Below are positions 33,345 to 41,707 of a DNA stretch of 64,000 bases, one piece after another (position 1 is the stretch's first letter; every line of letters starts with the position of its first letter). Where the stretch lies: contig JAACTC010000007.1 of assembly GCA_009993635.1 (NCBI GenBank), positions 186,001-250,000 on the forward strand. Direction: 5' to 3'. Both the position numbers and the translations under genes were made by a program. This DNA comes from Erythrobacter sp. GTDB taxonomy: Bacteria; Pseudomonadota; Alphaproteobacteria; Sphingomonadales; Sphingomonadaceae. The notes beneath the pieces are model-generated. The model was given only the letters and a program-made list of their open reading frames with translations, was not told the origin of the DNA and ran no database searches.

Positions 33345-33352
33345 ATGGCCCA

Positions 33353-34453
33353 ATGTTTGAAATGACAGAGATACCCCAGCCCAAGCCCTACATCCTCGAC
33401 ATCGCGCCTTATGTGCCCGGCGTGGCGAAGGCGGCGGACGGACGCGCGCTGACCAAGCTTTCCGCCAACGAGAACCCGCTGGGATGCAGCGAGGCGGCGC
33501 TGGCGGCGATGATGCAAAACCGCGAGGCGGCGCGCTATCCCGACCCGGACAGTATCGCGCTGCGCACCGCGCTGGGCGAACTGCATGGAATTGATCCGGC
33601 GCAAATCGTGTGCGGCACCGGGTCGGACGAATTGCTCAACCTCGCGGCGCAGGCCTTTGCCGGTGCGGGCGACGAAGTGCTGATGCCGCAGTATTCCTTC
33701 GCGGTGTACCCCATCGCCACGCGGCGGGTGGGCGCGACGCCGGTCGAGGTGCCCGCAAGCGATTACGGCGCGGATATCGACGCGATGCTGGCGGCGGTGA
33801 CGGAGAAGACGCGTGTCGTCTTCATCGCCAACCCCAACAACCCCACAGGCACGTACCTGCCCCATACGGAGATTGCCCGCCTGCACGCCGGCCTGCCGCG
33901 CGACGTGCTGTTCGTCCTCGACCAGGCCTATGCCGAATATCTCGACGATGAGGGCGCGCCCGGCCTCGCGCTGGCTGCCAAGACGGAAAACGTGCTGGTC
34001 ACGCGGACCTTTTCCAAGATTTACGGCCTCGCCTCGGCACGCGTCGGCTGGGCGACCGGCGCGCCGCATCTGATCGACGCGCTCAATCGCATCCGCGGGC
34101 CATTCAACGTGACCGGGGCGGCACAGGCGGGCGCGCTCGCGGCGCTGGGCGATCAGGATTTCGTGCGCCGTTCGCGCGAAGAGAATGCGCGCATCCGCCA
34201 CAGCTTCGTCACGCGGATCGAGGCGCTGGGCAATCGCGGTGTGTCCACCGTGCCGAGCGAGGCGAACTTCGTGCTCGTGCTTTTCCCCGACCAGCCGACC
34301 GCCGAGCGCGCGCGCGACGCGATTGCCGGAGCGGGCTATGCGGTGCGCCACCTGCCGGGCCAGGGCCTCGGCCAGGCGCTGCGCATTACCATCGGACGGG
34401 AGGACGACATGGATCGGGTCGGCGACGCGATCGAGGGCGCGCTGGCGGCTTAA
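33353..34453 (+). CDS. hisC: Histidinol-phosphate aminotransferase HisC
   Basis: HisC is a pyridoxal-phosphate aminotransferase of histidine synthesis that may also transaminate aromatic keto acids. The 366-residue protein has [12 protein letters not shown], the cofactor-contact [12 protein letters not shown], the lysine region [17 protein letters not shown] and the arginine motif LRITIGRE. An in-frame ATG at 33362 (MTEIPQ) is an equally good start, three codons later. It faces the metX-metW pair across the inverted repeat, an order common in sphingomonads. Confidence 0.93.
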   Translation: MFEMTEIPQPKPYILDIAPYVPGVAKAADGRALTKLSANENPLGCSEAALAAMMQNREAARYPDPDSIALRTALGELHGIDPAQIVCGTGSDELLNLAAQAFAGAGDEVLMPQYSFAVYPIATRRVGATPVEVPASDYGADIDAMLAAVTEKTRVVFIANPNNPTGTYLPHTEIARLHAGLPRDVLFVLDQAYAEYLDDEGAPGLALAAKTENVLVTRTFSKIYGLASARVGWATGAPHLIDALNRIRGPFNVTGAAQAGALAALGDQDFVRRSREENARIRHSFVTRIEALGNRGVSTVPSEANFVLVLFPDQPTAERARDAIAGAGYAVRHLPGQGLGQALRITIGREDDMDRVGDAIEGALAA

Positions 34454-34459
34454 CCGGAG

Positions 34460-35131
34460 CTAGGTCTGCAGCGCGTTGATCGCCTCGTGCACCCGGCCTT
34501 CGATCTCCTTGCGGCTCAGCCCGGTCGGGATCGGCGCGCCGAAGCGGTAGGTGATCTGGCCTGCGCGCTTCACGAAACCGCGATACAGCGGCCCGCTGTT
34601 CACCGCGACCGGCACCACCGGCAGGTCGAGCAGCTTGTAAAGCCCGGCGAACCCGGAAACGATCGGCGCCTCCTGCCCGTGCGGAGTACGGGTGCCTTCG
34701 GGAAAGATGAGGAATGGCCTCCCGTCGCCCTTCGCCTCCCTCGCCGCGCGCATGAGCGAACGCAGCGCGCTGGCGCCTTCGTCGCGCGCGACCGGAATCA
34801 TGCCATAGCGCGCAGCGACCTTGCCCCACATCGGCAGGGCCAGCAGCTCCTGCTTGGCAAAGATCACCGGCTCGCCGAAGACGCAGGGCGCGTCGATCGC
34901 CTCGAAGAAGCTTTCGTGGCGCACGGCATACAGCGCAGGACCATCGATCGGGGCGCCCTGCTGGATCAGCCGGATGCGCAGCAGGTGCCGCACGCACCAG
35001 CGGTGCAGCGCGCTCCACGCGCCCGCCACCTTGCGCACGCCACGACCGCGCATGAGCGGCGCCAGCGCGAGCAGGAACAGCGTGCCGAGATAGAAGACGC
35101 CGTAGAACAACAGGCTGCGCAGCAGGTTCAT
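34460..35131 (-). CDS. plsC: PlsC-type 1-acyl-sn-glycerol-3-phosphate acyltransferase
   Basis: This 223-residue membrane-bound acyltransferase probably adds the second fatty acid to lysophosphatidic acid. It starts with a membrane helix (LLFYGVFYLGTLFLLALAP). The catalytic block is RHESFFEAID (histidine with glutamate five positions on, an HX4E form), followed by the substrate-binding motif FPEGTRTPHG. It converges on hisC with six bases between stops and begins one base after the DUF218 gene. Confidence 0.87.
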   Translation of the reverse strand: MNLLRSLLFYGVFYLGTLFLLALAPLMRGRGVRKVAGAWSALHRWCVRHLLRIRLIQQGAPIDGPALYAVRHESFFEAIDAPCVFGEPVIFAKQELLALPMWGKVAARYGMIPVARDEGASALRSLMRAAREAKGDGRPFLIFPEGTRTPHGQEAPIVSGFAGLYKLLDLPVVPVAVNSGPLYRGFVKRAGQITYRFGAPIPTGLSRKEIEGRVHEAINALQT

Positions 35132-35132
35132 A

Positions 35133-35663
35133 TCAGGAAAACAGCGGCCCCACGGTGAGGCTGACAAGCCATTTGTGATATTCGACGAACAACATCCACA
35201 GGCTCGGTTCGTTGCGCACCGCATCCTTGATCAGCTTCACATCGTCGGGAAGTTCGCGCCGCAACTCCACCGCCGCACGGCGCATGTGCCAGTCGCTCGT
35301 CACCAGGCGCAGGCTCTTGATCCCGTGCGCCTCAACCCATTCGCGCGTTTCCTCGGCATTGCCGCGCGTGTCGGTGGCCGCAAAGCCGAGCGTGACGCAA
35401 CATTCCATGATCTCGTCGCTGACCTTGAATTCGGCCGCGAATTCGCCGGGCTTCACTTCGGGGTCGACGCCGGTCACCAGCAGCGTATCGGCACTATCGG
35501 TCCGGACGACGTCCAGCCCGCGTGCAATCCGCCCGGCAGAGCCGGTCGGCACGATTACCGCATCGGTCCGCTCCATCGGAGCAGGACCGGGCAGCCAGCC
35601 CGCGAACCAGACGAAGCCCAATATCCAGACCAGCAGGGCAAACAGACCAAAACGCCAGATCAC
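35133..35663 (-). CDS. YdcF/SanA-type DUF218 membrane-anchored protein
   Basis: The 176-residue protein has an N-terminal membrane anchor (FGLFALLVWILGFVWFAGWLP) and a DUF218 (YdcF/ElyC/SanA) domain with AVIVPTGSAGRIARGLDVV, the TRGNAEETREW segment and VTSDWHMRRAAVE. Members act in envelope or peptidoglycan maintenance in enterobacteria; the role here is unknown. Its start overlaps the ftsX stop by four bases, and plsC follows one base after its stop, so ftsE-ftsX-this gene-plsC is probably one operon. Confidence 0.85.
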   Translation of the reverse strand: MIWRFGLFALLVWILGFVWFAGWLPGPAPMERTDAVIVPTGSAGRIARGLDVVRTDSADTLLVTGVDPEVKPGEFAAEFKVSDEIMECCVTLGFAATDTRGNAEETREWVEAHGIKSLRLVTSDWHMRRAAVELRRELPDDVKLIKDAVRNEPSLWMLFVEYHKWLVSLTVGPLFS

Positions 35664-36589
35664 AGCATTTTCCTAACGGCAGAAAGCACGGTGTACCGCG
35701 CGGTCGTTACCGCGAGGACAACCCCAAGAATGGGGATCAACCCCACCAGTATCCAGTCCAGCCAACCCAGCCGCGCGCTGGCGACCATGCCACTGTCGAG
35801 CGCGGCGAACTGGTACCCCAGCCCCAGCAACGCGACGAGGCCCAGGATCAGGCCGCCGAGCCCACCCAGGATCGAATCGAGCATCACCGCGCGCTGGAAG
35901 AGATGCGCGATCTGGCCGTCGGTCCCGCCCAGCAGATGGACGATTTCTATCGTCTCGCGATTATTGCCCAGCGCGCTGCGCGCCGCGAGGAACACCGCCG
36001 CCGCGCTTGTCACCGCCAGCAGCAGAACCAGCGCGAGCGCGAGGTACTGGAGCGAGGCAAGCGCCTTGAACACCGGTTGCAACCACGAGGACTGCGCATC
36101 GACCCGCGCATCCGGCGCGGCATCGGCAAGCCGTTCGCGCAGCGCCGCGATGGCTTGCGCATCGGCAGGCCCGCCCAGTCGCACATCGATCAGCGCGGGG
36201 ACCGGCACGGTCTCGGTATCGCCCGATTCGCCAAGCCAGGGCTCTAGCAAGGCGTCCAGTTCGTCCTGAGGAACCAGCCGACTCTGTGCCACGATGTCCA
36301 TCGTCTGCAATGCCTCGTGCGCTGCCTGCGCCTGCTGTGCGCGGCTGGCGGGATCGGCATCGAGGATCTGGATGGTCGCCCCGCCCGACAGTTCGGTCCG
36401 CGCATCGCCCACCAGATTGCCGAGCGAAAGGCCCGCGCCCGCTGCCAGCACGGTCAGCGCGACCATGATGCCCAGCACCCATGGCATCGGGCCTGCCAAC
36501 CGTGCCTGCGGGATCAGCGCACGCGCCTTATCTCCATCGAACGAAGACTGCCCGCTGCGCGCGGCATCGGAGAGTGGTGGCTTGCTCAC
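35660..36589 (-). CDS. ftsX: Cell-division ABC transporter permease FtsX
   Basis: FtsX is the membrane part of the FtsEX complex that links ATP hydrolysis to septal peptidoglycan hydrolases. The 309-residue protein has a cytoplasmic start, a first helix (VLGIMVALTVLAAGAGLSL), a periplasmic domain of about 130 residues and three C-terminal helices, the usual FtsX topology. The start is a GTG at 36589, overlapping the ftsE stop (GTGA). Confidence 0.9.
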   Translation of the reverse strand: MSKPPLSDAARSGQSSFDGDKARALIPQARLAGPMPWVLGIMVALTVLAAGAGLSLGNLVGDARTELSGGATIQILDADPASRAQQAQAAHEALQTMDIVAQSRLVPQDELDALLEPWLGESGDTETVPVPALIDVRLGGPADAQAIAALRERLADAAPDARVDAQSSWLQPVFKALASLQYLALALVLLLAVTSAAAVFLAARSALGNNRETIEIVHLLGGTDGQIAHLFQRAVMLDSILGGLGGLILGLVALLGLGYQFAALDSGMVASARLGWLDWILVGLIPILGVVLAVTTARYTVLSAVRKML

Positions 36590-37320
36590 CGCTCGCCATC
36601 CGTTGCTGCGTTCTGGCGGGGCGGATAGCGCAAAGCGCCGGTCGGATCGGCCAGCCGCCCCCTGTCGAGCCGCATGATCATCGAACTGCGCACATTCTGC
36701 AGCAGGTGAACGTCGTGCGTGGCGACGATCACCGTGGTGCCAAGGCGGTTGAGCGATTCGAACAGCCGCATCAGTTTCAGCGCCATTTCGGGGTCGACAT
36801 TGCCCGTCGGTTCGTCCGCCAGCAGCATGTCGGGCCGCCCGATCACCGCGCGGGCGATCGCCACGCGCTGCTTCTCGCCGCCCGAAAGCGTTTCGGGCCT
36901 CGCCTCCGCGCGGTGGGCCAGCCCAACCCATTCGAGCATGTCGGACACCGGCTGTACCAGCTCGCCTTCGTCCACCCCGGCAATGCGCAGCGGCAGCGCC
37001 ACGTTGTCGAAAGCGGAAAGGTGATCGACCAGCCGGAAGTCCTGAAACACCACACCCAGACGCCGCCGGAAGCCGGGCAGGCGCGAACGCGGCAGAGTAA
37101 TCACGTCGCTGCCGAACATGCGGATAATCCCGCGTGACGGCCGCTGCGCAAGGTACAACAGCTTGAGCAGGCTCGTCTTGCCCGCACCGCTGGCCCCGGT
37201 CAGGAAGTAGAAACTACCCGGCCAGAGCGAGAAGCTGACATCGGTCAGAATTTCCTTGCCGGTCCCGTAACGCAGGCCGACATTGTCGAAGAACGCGACT
37301 TCCCCGTCACCCCCCGACAT
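36586..37320 (-). CDS. ftsE: Cell-division ABC transporter ATP-binding protein FtsE
   Basis: FtsE is the ATPase of the FtsEX division complex. The 244-residue protein has Walker [16 protein letters not shown] near residue 41, the signature [14 protein letters not shown], and Walker [14 protein letters not shown], with [13 protein letters not shown] at the Q-loop. It is divergent from the zinc-ribbon gene at 37472, with 151 bases between, and begins the ftsEX operon. Confidence 0.94.
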   Translation of the reverse strand: MSGGDGEVAFFDNVGLRYGTGKEILTDVSFSLWPGSFYFLTGASGAGKTSLLKLLYLAQRPSRGIIRMFGSDVITLPRSRLPGFRRRLGVVFQDFRLVDHLSAFDNVALPLRIAGVDEGELVQPVSDMLEWVGLAHRAEARPETLSGGEKQRVAIARAVIGRPDMLLADEPTGNVDPEMALKLMRLFESLNRLGTTVIVATHDVHLLQNVRSSMIMRLDRGRLADPTGALRYPPRQNAATDGER

Positions 37321-37471
37321 GGTGCTGCCTCATGCTGTCCGGACCCGTCCCGTGGTTAACACATGGGGGGATATAGGGTGCATTGCGTGTGGACAAAAGC
37401 CGCAAAACCGGCCCGTCCACTGGCGGGGCGCTTGCCTCGCACGGCTTGCAACGCGTAATGCCGAGGGCACC

Positions 37472-38185
37472 ATGATCCTAGCCTGCCCAGCCTGCGACAC
37501 ACGCTATGCCGTGCCAGACAGCGCCATCGGTGCCGAAGGCCGCACCGTGCGCTGCGCGCAATGCCGCCATAGCTGGTTTCAGGAAGGCACGGAACTGGAC
37601 CTCGAAACGCTGGAGAAAGAGGCTTCTGCAGCCGTCGAAGCCGCGCCCGAGCAGCGCCAGCCTTGGCACGATGTCCCGCCGATCGAATCGGACGAGCGCA
37701 AGGAGCGTGTCGAAAACGACCGCTCGCAGTTTTCCGCCGAGCCGCCCTTTCGCCCGCGCCGCAACCCGCTGAAGATGTGGGGCATGGCCGCCAGCCTGTT
37801 CGCGGTGATCTCCGTCGGGACCATCGCGGCGGTCAGCTACGCCGGCCTGCCCGACTGGGTACCGGTAAGCCGCCCGACTTTCGCGATGAACGAACCCGAT
37901 CTGGTGCTGGAATTCCCGGCCGACCAGCAGGATCGCCGCACCCTGCCCGATGGCAGCGAGTATTTCGGGGTCGCAGGCGCGATCAAGAACGTCGGACGCG
38001 AAACCAAGGCGGTGCCGCCGGTGCTGATCGTGCTGTACGATTCGCGCAACCGGAAGGTCTATAACTGGGAGATCCTGCCGCGGCAGGGCCGCCTGCAACC
38101 GGGCGAGTCGCTCAGCATCAACGAAGCGATCACCGACCTGCCGAAATCGGCCAAATTTGCCGAGATCGGCTGGAGCCCTTCCTGA
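37472..38185 (+). CDS. MJ0042-type zinc-ribbon membrane protein
   Basis: The 237-residue protein starts with an MJ0042-type zinc ribbon: two C-x-x-C pairs in ACPACDTRYAV and VRCAQCRHSWF. An acidic region follows, then one membrane helix (SLFAVISVGTIAAVSYAGL, about 112-130) and a DUF3426-like C-terminal domain with GAIKNVGRETKAVPPVLIVLYD and LQPGESL. Such proteins occur beside ftsEX in sphingomonads; function unknown. The ATG at 37472 is preferred over an upstream in-frame start because the zinc ribbon normally begins at residue 2-5. Confidence 0.85.
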   Translation: MILACPACDTRYAVPDSAIGAEGRTVRCAQCRHSWFQEGTELDLETLEKEASAAVEAAPEQRQPWHDVPPIESDERKERVENDRSQFSAEPPFRPRRNPLKMWGMAASLFAVISVGTIAAVSYAGLPDWVPVSRPTFAMNEPDLVLEFPADQQDRRTLPDGSEYFGVAGAIKNVGRETKAVPPVLIVLYDSRNRKVYNWEILPRQGRLQPGESLSINEAITDLPKSAKFAEIGWSPS

Positions 38186-38321
38186 CCTTCGCGGGCCACG
38201 GGGAGCACCTGTGTCAAAGGCGCTTGCGGGGGGCGGTTACCCCTGCTAGTGCGCCGCTTCCTCACGGGGTATGGCCAATGCGCCGTGCCCCGGATGCAGC
38301 CTGATAAATGCAGGCATGTGT

Positions 38322-38408
38322 GCGGTCGTGGCGGAACTGGTAGACGCGCAACGTTGAGGTCGTTGTGGCCGCAAGGCCGTGGAAGTTCGAGTCTTCTCGA
38401 CCGCACCA
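38322..38408 (+). tRNA. tRNA-Leu (anticodon GAG)
   Basis: The 87-base gene folds as a class II tRNA. The acceptor stem is GCGGTCG with CGACCGC. The anticodon stem CAACG/CGTTG closes the loop TTGAGGT, giving anticodon GAG for leucine. A long variable arm (GTGGCCGCAAGGCCGTG) follows, then a T-arm with GTTCGAGTC. CCA is encoded at 38406-38408. No integrase or repeated 3' end was found nearby. Confidence 0.93.
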
Positions 38409-38409
38409 A

Positions 38410-38681
38410 TTACTCATCAAATCGAGCACCGGTATAAAAGTGGCGATCGAGATGCTGCCGGTCAGTATCCAGCGCGATCGGTCGCCGCCGGCTGCGCGAC
38501 TGTTCGAGCCGTGCCAGATCGCTTTGCGCTTCTGACAAATCTGGGCGCAGGCTCGCCAGCCTGGCTGCGCGCTCTGCACCCTGGACCGTGCTTCGCCCAG
38601 CTGGGCTTGGGCATTCGCCAAGCCGGCGCGGCCACCTTCCAGCTTGGGAAGAATGGTGTCGGGCGAAAGCGGATGAACCAT
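38410..38681 (-). pseudogene. Possible small frameshifted gene downstream of ppc
   Basis: From an ATG at 38681 one frame reads MVHPLSPDTILPKLEGG and on to about codon 36 (GEARSRVQ). A neighbouring frame then reads AERAARLASLRPDLSEAQSD and continues to FDE and a stop at 38410, two bases from the tRNA 3' end. Joined, they give a charged, Leu/Ala/Gln/Arg-rich helical protein of about 90 residues. The original frame continues, but it turns cysteine- and tryptophan-rich and runs through the tRNA. One indel near 38573 would explain this. No Shine-Dalgarno is clear. It begins 43 bases after the ppc stop. Confidence 0.4.
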
Positions 38682-38724
38682 GCGCGACCGCAGAGTTCTG
38701 GTACTGCTTCCCTGCTTCGCCTGC

Positions 38725-41529
38725 CTAACCGTGTGCGCCGAACTGATTGGCGATCGCGGTCGAAATGCGCAGGCACAGCGCATAGGCGCGTTCGATAGGT
38801 TCGATATATTCGCGCCGGATCGCGGCGTATCCATCCCCCTCGCCCTGCGGGTAGTCGCCCTGCTCCGCGACCGGAAAATCGCTCTTGCGCGCGATGTCGG
38901 TCGGGTAGGCGCGGCGCAACTGCGCCAGCGCGTCGTCGATCCGCAGCGAGAACACCATTTCCAGCACATCGGTGCGGCTGATGTCGTTGGCGCGGCTGAA
39001 CGCCGGAACCGAGACCACCTTCAGGAACATGTGCTGCAACAGCGCCAGCCGCATGGCCTGCAGCGAGCCGATCGTCCGGCGTACGGCCTCGCGTTCCGCT
39101 CGCTCGCCTTCCTGCGGCGCATCTTCCGGCAGCAGGTCGAGCAGGCGGTGGAACTTCAGCGCATCGACGCGCAGGCGCGAAACGAGGCGGCGGAACACGC
39201 CGTTGCGGTCGTCGCCGGTGAGGTATTCGGCCAGCGCCTCGCACGCGCGCGCGAGATGATCTTCGGTGCCGCGATAGGTGCGGCTGGCCCAGAAGGCGGA
39301 ATTGAACAGCTCGCCATGCGCGGCCACCGTCTTGATGCTGGCGAGCGAATCCGATGCCCGCGCCAGCCGCATGATCTGCCGCCCGCGTGCGCTGTCCTGC
39401 AGCAACGCGGCGATATCTTCGTAGGTGCCATCGGCGGCGCTGCCGATCCCGGCGATGATGTTCACCGGGTAACCGAGCTGCTGGAGGATCGCATTGTGCG
39501 GGATCGCGCGAATCTGCCGCAGGCTCATCTCGCGCTCTGCGTTGAGGTCCGACTGGCGGCGCGATTTGCGGCTGCCGGTCTGGTTCAGCAGGCCGAGCCC
39601 GAAGGCGGTGATCGCCCGCGAATAGGTGCGGCTTTCCAGATGATCGTGCTGCTCGTCCTTGATCGCGCGATAGAAATCGAGGCTCAGATCGGTGCGGCGA
39701 TAGAACGGATCGGTCGGCGCATCGGGATCGCTCAGCTCCGGCGTGATCGCGGCTATCTGTGTCAGCGTGGCAAGCGCCAGCTCGGGGCCTGCGAAGAACA
39801 GGTAGCCATCGCCGCCCTGAAAGCTCGCTTCGGCCTCCAGCCGGATGCCCGCACGCGCGAAGCGGCGCCGCGCCCATGGGCTGAGCGGCCAGCCGAGCCG
39901 GTCGGCAAAGCTAGCCGGGTGCGCGCCGCGCCCCATCCCTTCCCCGTGGGTATCGAAAACCAGCGCGGCGACGTCGGTCAGGTCGTTCGCCGCCATCGCT
40001 TCGGCCAGCCGCCCCTGCAACCGCTCGATCGCCAGACTGGCCGGAATCTGCCCGACGAAACGCCCGGCATCGGAGAAGCCCGTCTGGATCGCGATCCGCC
40101 CGCGTCGCCGCGCGTAGGCCTGATAGCTATTCTCCGCCAGCAGCGCATCGAGGAAGCGCCCGCCATGTTCCAGCGCGCTTTCGGTTTCGAACAGCGGAGA
40201 AAGATCGACCCGGTCCTCGATCCCGAACAGGCGGGCAAAGTACAGCCCGGCAAGCATCGTGGCGGGCTGTTCGCATTCGGCGATCAGCATCCGGATCGGC
40301 GCATCCGCGTCGATGTGCTTCAGGATCTGCGTCATCGCCAGGAACTGGCGTACGGCCGTGCTGCTTTCGACCGCGAGGCTGGCGAAATTGGCCTGCTGCG
40401 GTGTCGCCTTGTCGAGCAGATCGCGCAGCGCAGCCATCGCGCCGCGGCTCGACAGGTCGATCTCCGGATCGTTCAGCTCGCGCCGGATCGCGTTGTGCAG
40501 CTGCTTGGCGTTCACCCGGAAATGGATCCACCCCATACCAAGCCCGTCCGCGCGCATCGCAGCGGTGAGCGTGCGCAATGCGACCGCCTGTTCCGGTTCG
40601 GCGTCGCGTGAATCCTCTTCAAGCCGAGCGATGACGGGTTCGAGAGAGAGCAGCTTGTCCGCGCCCGTTTCGGTTAGCTCGTCCGCGGCAGCGGTGAGCG
40701 CGGCGGGATCGGAAAGATCGCCCGCGAACCGGTCCGACAGAGCCTGCGTTTGCGCCTGCGCGCCCTCAAGCCTCGCAACCAGCGGATGATCGGCATCGAT
40801 CCGCGCCAGCGCGGCCGCATAGCGATCCAGCCGCTGTGCCTTTTCGGCCAGACGGAACGCGATGGAGGTGTACCAGGTGATGTCGGTGCGTCCGTCCATA
40901 TCGTAGCCGACCCAGGTGGCGAGGCGGAACGGCATCGGATCAAGCTCGTGCCAGCGGTCGGGCCACTGTTTCTGCGCTGTACGCAGTACCGCAGCGACGA
41001 TGGTGTCGCGCGCATCCTGCGCATGAGCCATCGCGCTCATGGCGCATTGATGCTCGTAACGCAGCGTGATTTCGGGCTCTTCGGCGTCGCGATCGGGCGG
41101 CGGAGTTTCGCCCGTCAGCGCGCCGGTGGCGACCGCGTCGGACTGCGCCGGGCTTAGAAGGAATGTCGGATGCGCGGTGAATACGGCGTGCATCCTGGGG
41201 TGCGACCATGCTTCGCGAAAGGCGTCGAAATCCATGCCGGCATCGCCGGTGATCGCGGCAAGCCGCGCCCGGCGTTCGTCCGGCGCGAGCAGGCGGCGCA
41301 GCCGCGCGGCACGCGCCCCCAGGGACTGGTCGACCAGCTGGTCGACGAGGTCTTCCATATCGTCGAGCGACAGATCGCCGCCTTCGAGGGCGCGGGACAG
41401 ATCGTGCGAAAGCTGGAAGACCGGGTTGAAAAGCGGCGTCTCGCGGGTGCGCTGGTGCAGCGCCTGCAGCCGGTCGGTCAGATCGCCCAAGGTCGAAAGT
41501 GCAGATTTTTCGGTCAATGTTTTCCCCAT
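38725..41529 (-). CDS. ppc: Phosphoenolpyruvate carboxylase, divergent type
   Basis: PEP carboxylase makes oxaloacetate from phosphoenolpyruvate and bicarbonate to refill the TCA cycle. The 934-residue protein has usual length and the VFTAHPTFLLSP active-site histidine motif (about 135). It also has GYDMDGRTDIT, FSDAGRFVG, DTHGEGMGRGAHP, and SRKSRRQ with LRQIRAIPHNAILQQ. Several catalytic blocks differ from the textbook forms (G-x-D-R-D-G-N-P, F-H-G-R-G-G). The start at 41529 (MGKTLTEKSAL) gives the normal N-terminus; the frame runs about 60 codons further upstream without homology-like sequence. Confidence 0.85.
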   Translation of the reverse strand: MGKTLTEKSALSTLGDLTDRLQALHQRTRETPLFNPVFQLSHDLSRALEGGDLSLDDMEDLVDQLVDQSLGARAARLRRLLAPDERRARLAAITGDAGMDFDAFREAWSHPRMHAVFTAHPTFLLSPAQSDAVATGALTGETPPPDRDAEEPEITLRYEHQCAMSAMAHAQDARDTIVAAVLRTAQKQWPDRWHELDPMPFRLATWVGYDMDGRTDITWYTSIAFRLAEKAQRLDRYAAALARIDADHPLVARLEGAQAQTQALSDRFAGDLSDPAALTAAADELTETGADKLLSLEPVIARLEEDSRDAEPEQAVALRTLTAAMRADGLGMGWIHFRVNAKQLHNAIRRELNDPEIDLSSRGAMAALRDLLDKATPQQANFASLAVESSTAVRQFLAMTQILKHIDADAPIRMLIAECEQPATMLAGLYFARLFGIEDRVDLSPLFETESALEHGGRFLDALLAENSYQAYARRRGRIAIQTGFSDAGRFVGQIPASLAIERLQGRLAEAMAANDLTDVAALVFDTHGEGMGRGAHPASFADRLGWPLSPWARRRFARAGIRLEAEASFQGGDGYLFFAGPELALATLTQIAAITPELSDPDAPTDPFYRRTDLSLDFYRAIKDEQHDHLESRTYSRAITAFGLGLLNQTGSRKSRRQSDLNAEREMSLRQIRAIPHNAILQQLGYPVNIIAGIGSAADGTYEDIAALLQDSARGRQIMRLARASDSLASIKTVAAHGELFNSAFWASRTYRGTEDHLARACEALAEYLTGDDRNGVFRRLVSRLRVDALKFHRLLDLLPEDAPQEGERAEREAVRRTIGSLQAMRLALLQHMFLKVVSVPAFSRANDISRTDVLEMVFSLRIDDALAQLRRAYPTDIARKSDFPVAEQGDYPQGEGDGYAAIRREYIEPIERAYALCLRISTAIANQFGAHG

Positions 41530-41707
41530 TCCAGCAGTCTGAACGACTTCGGCGCCCAACCGGTCCCGGTTTAGAGCGATTGGCCCCAAATGTGCGGCGC
41601 ATTCGTCTGCATGGGCGCACGCGGCCCGATAGGCGGTGCGAGCATGACCGATATTGCATTCCCTCCCGCCGCGCGGCAGTCTTCCACCCGACAGGGGGAG
41701 TGGGCGT

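Noticed and set aside
38222..38249. Promoter for tRNA-Leu (TTGCGG and TGCTAG)
   Set aside because: Spacing between the two elements is about 14-15 bases, too short for a usual sigma-70 promoter.
38322..38408. tRNA-Leu as an integration site
   Set aside because: No integrase, no repeated tRNA 3' end and no accessory gene block adjoin it; neighbours are housekeeping genes.
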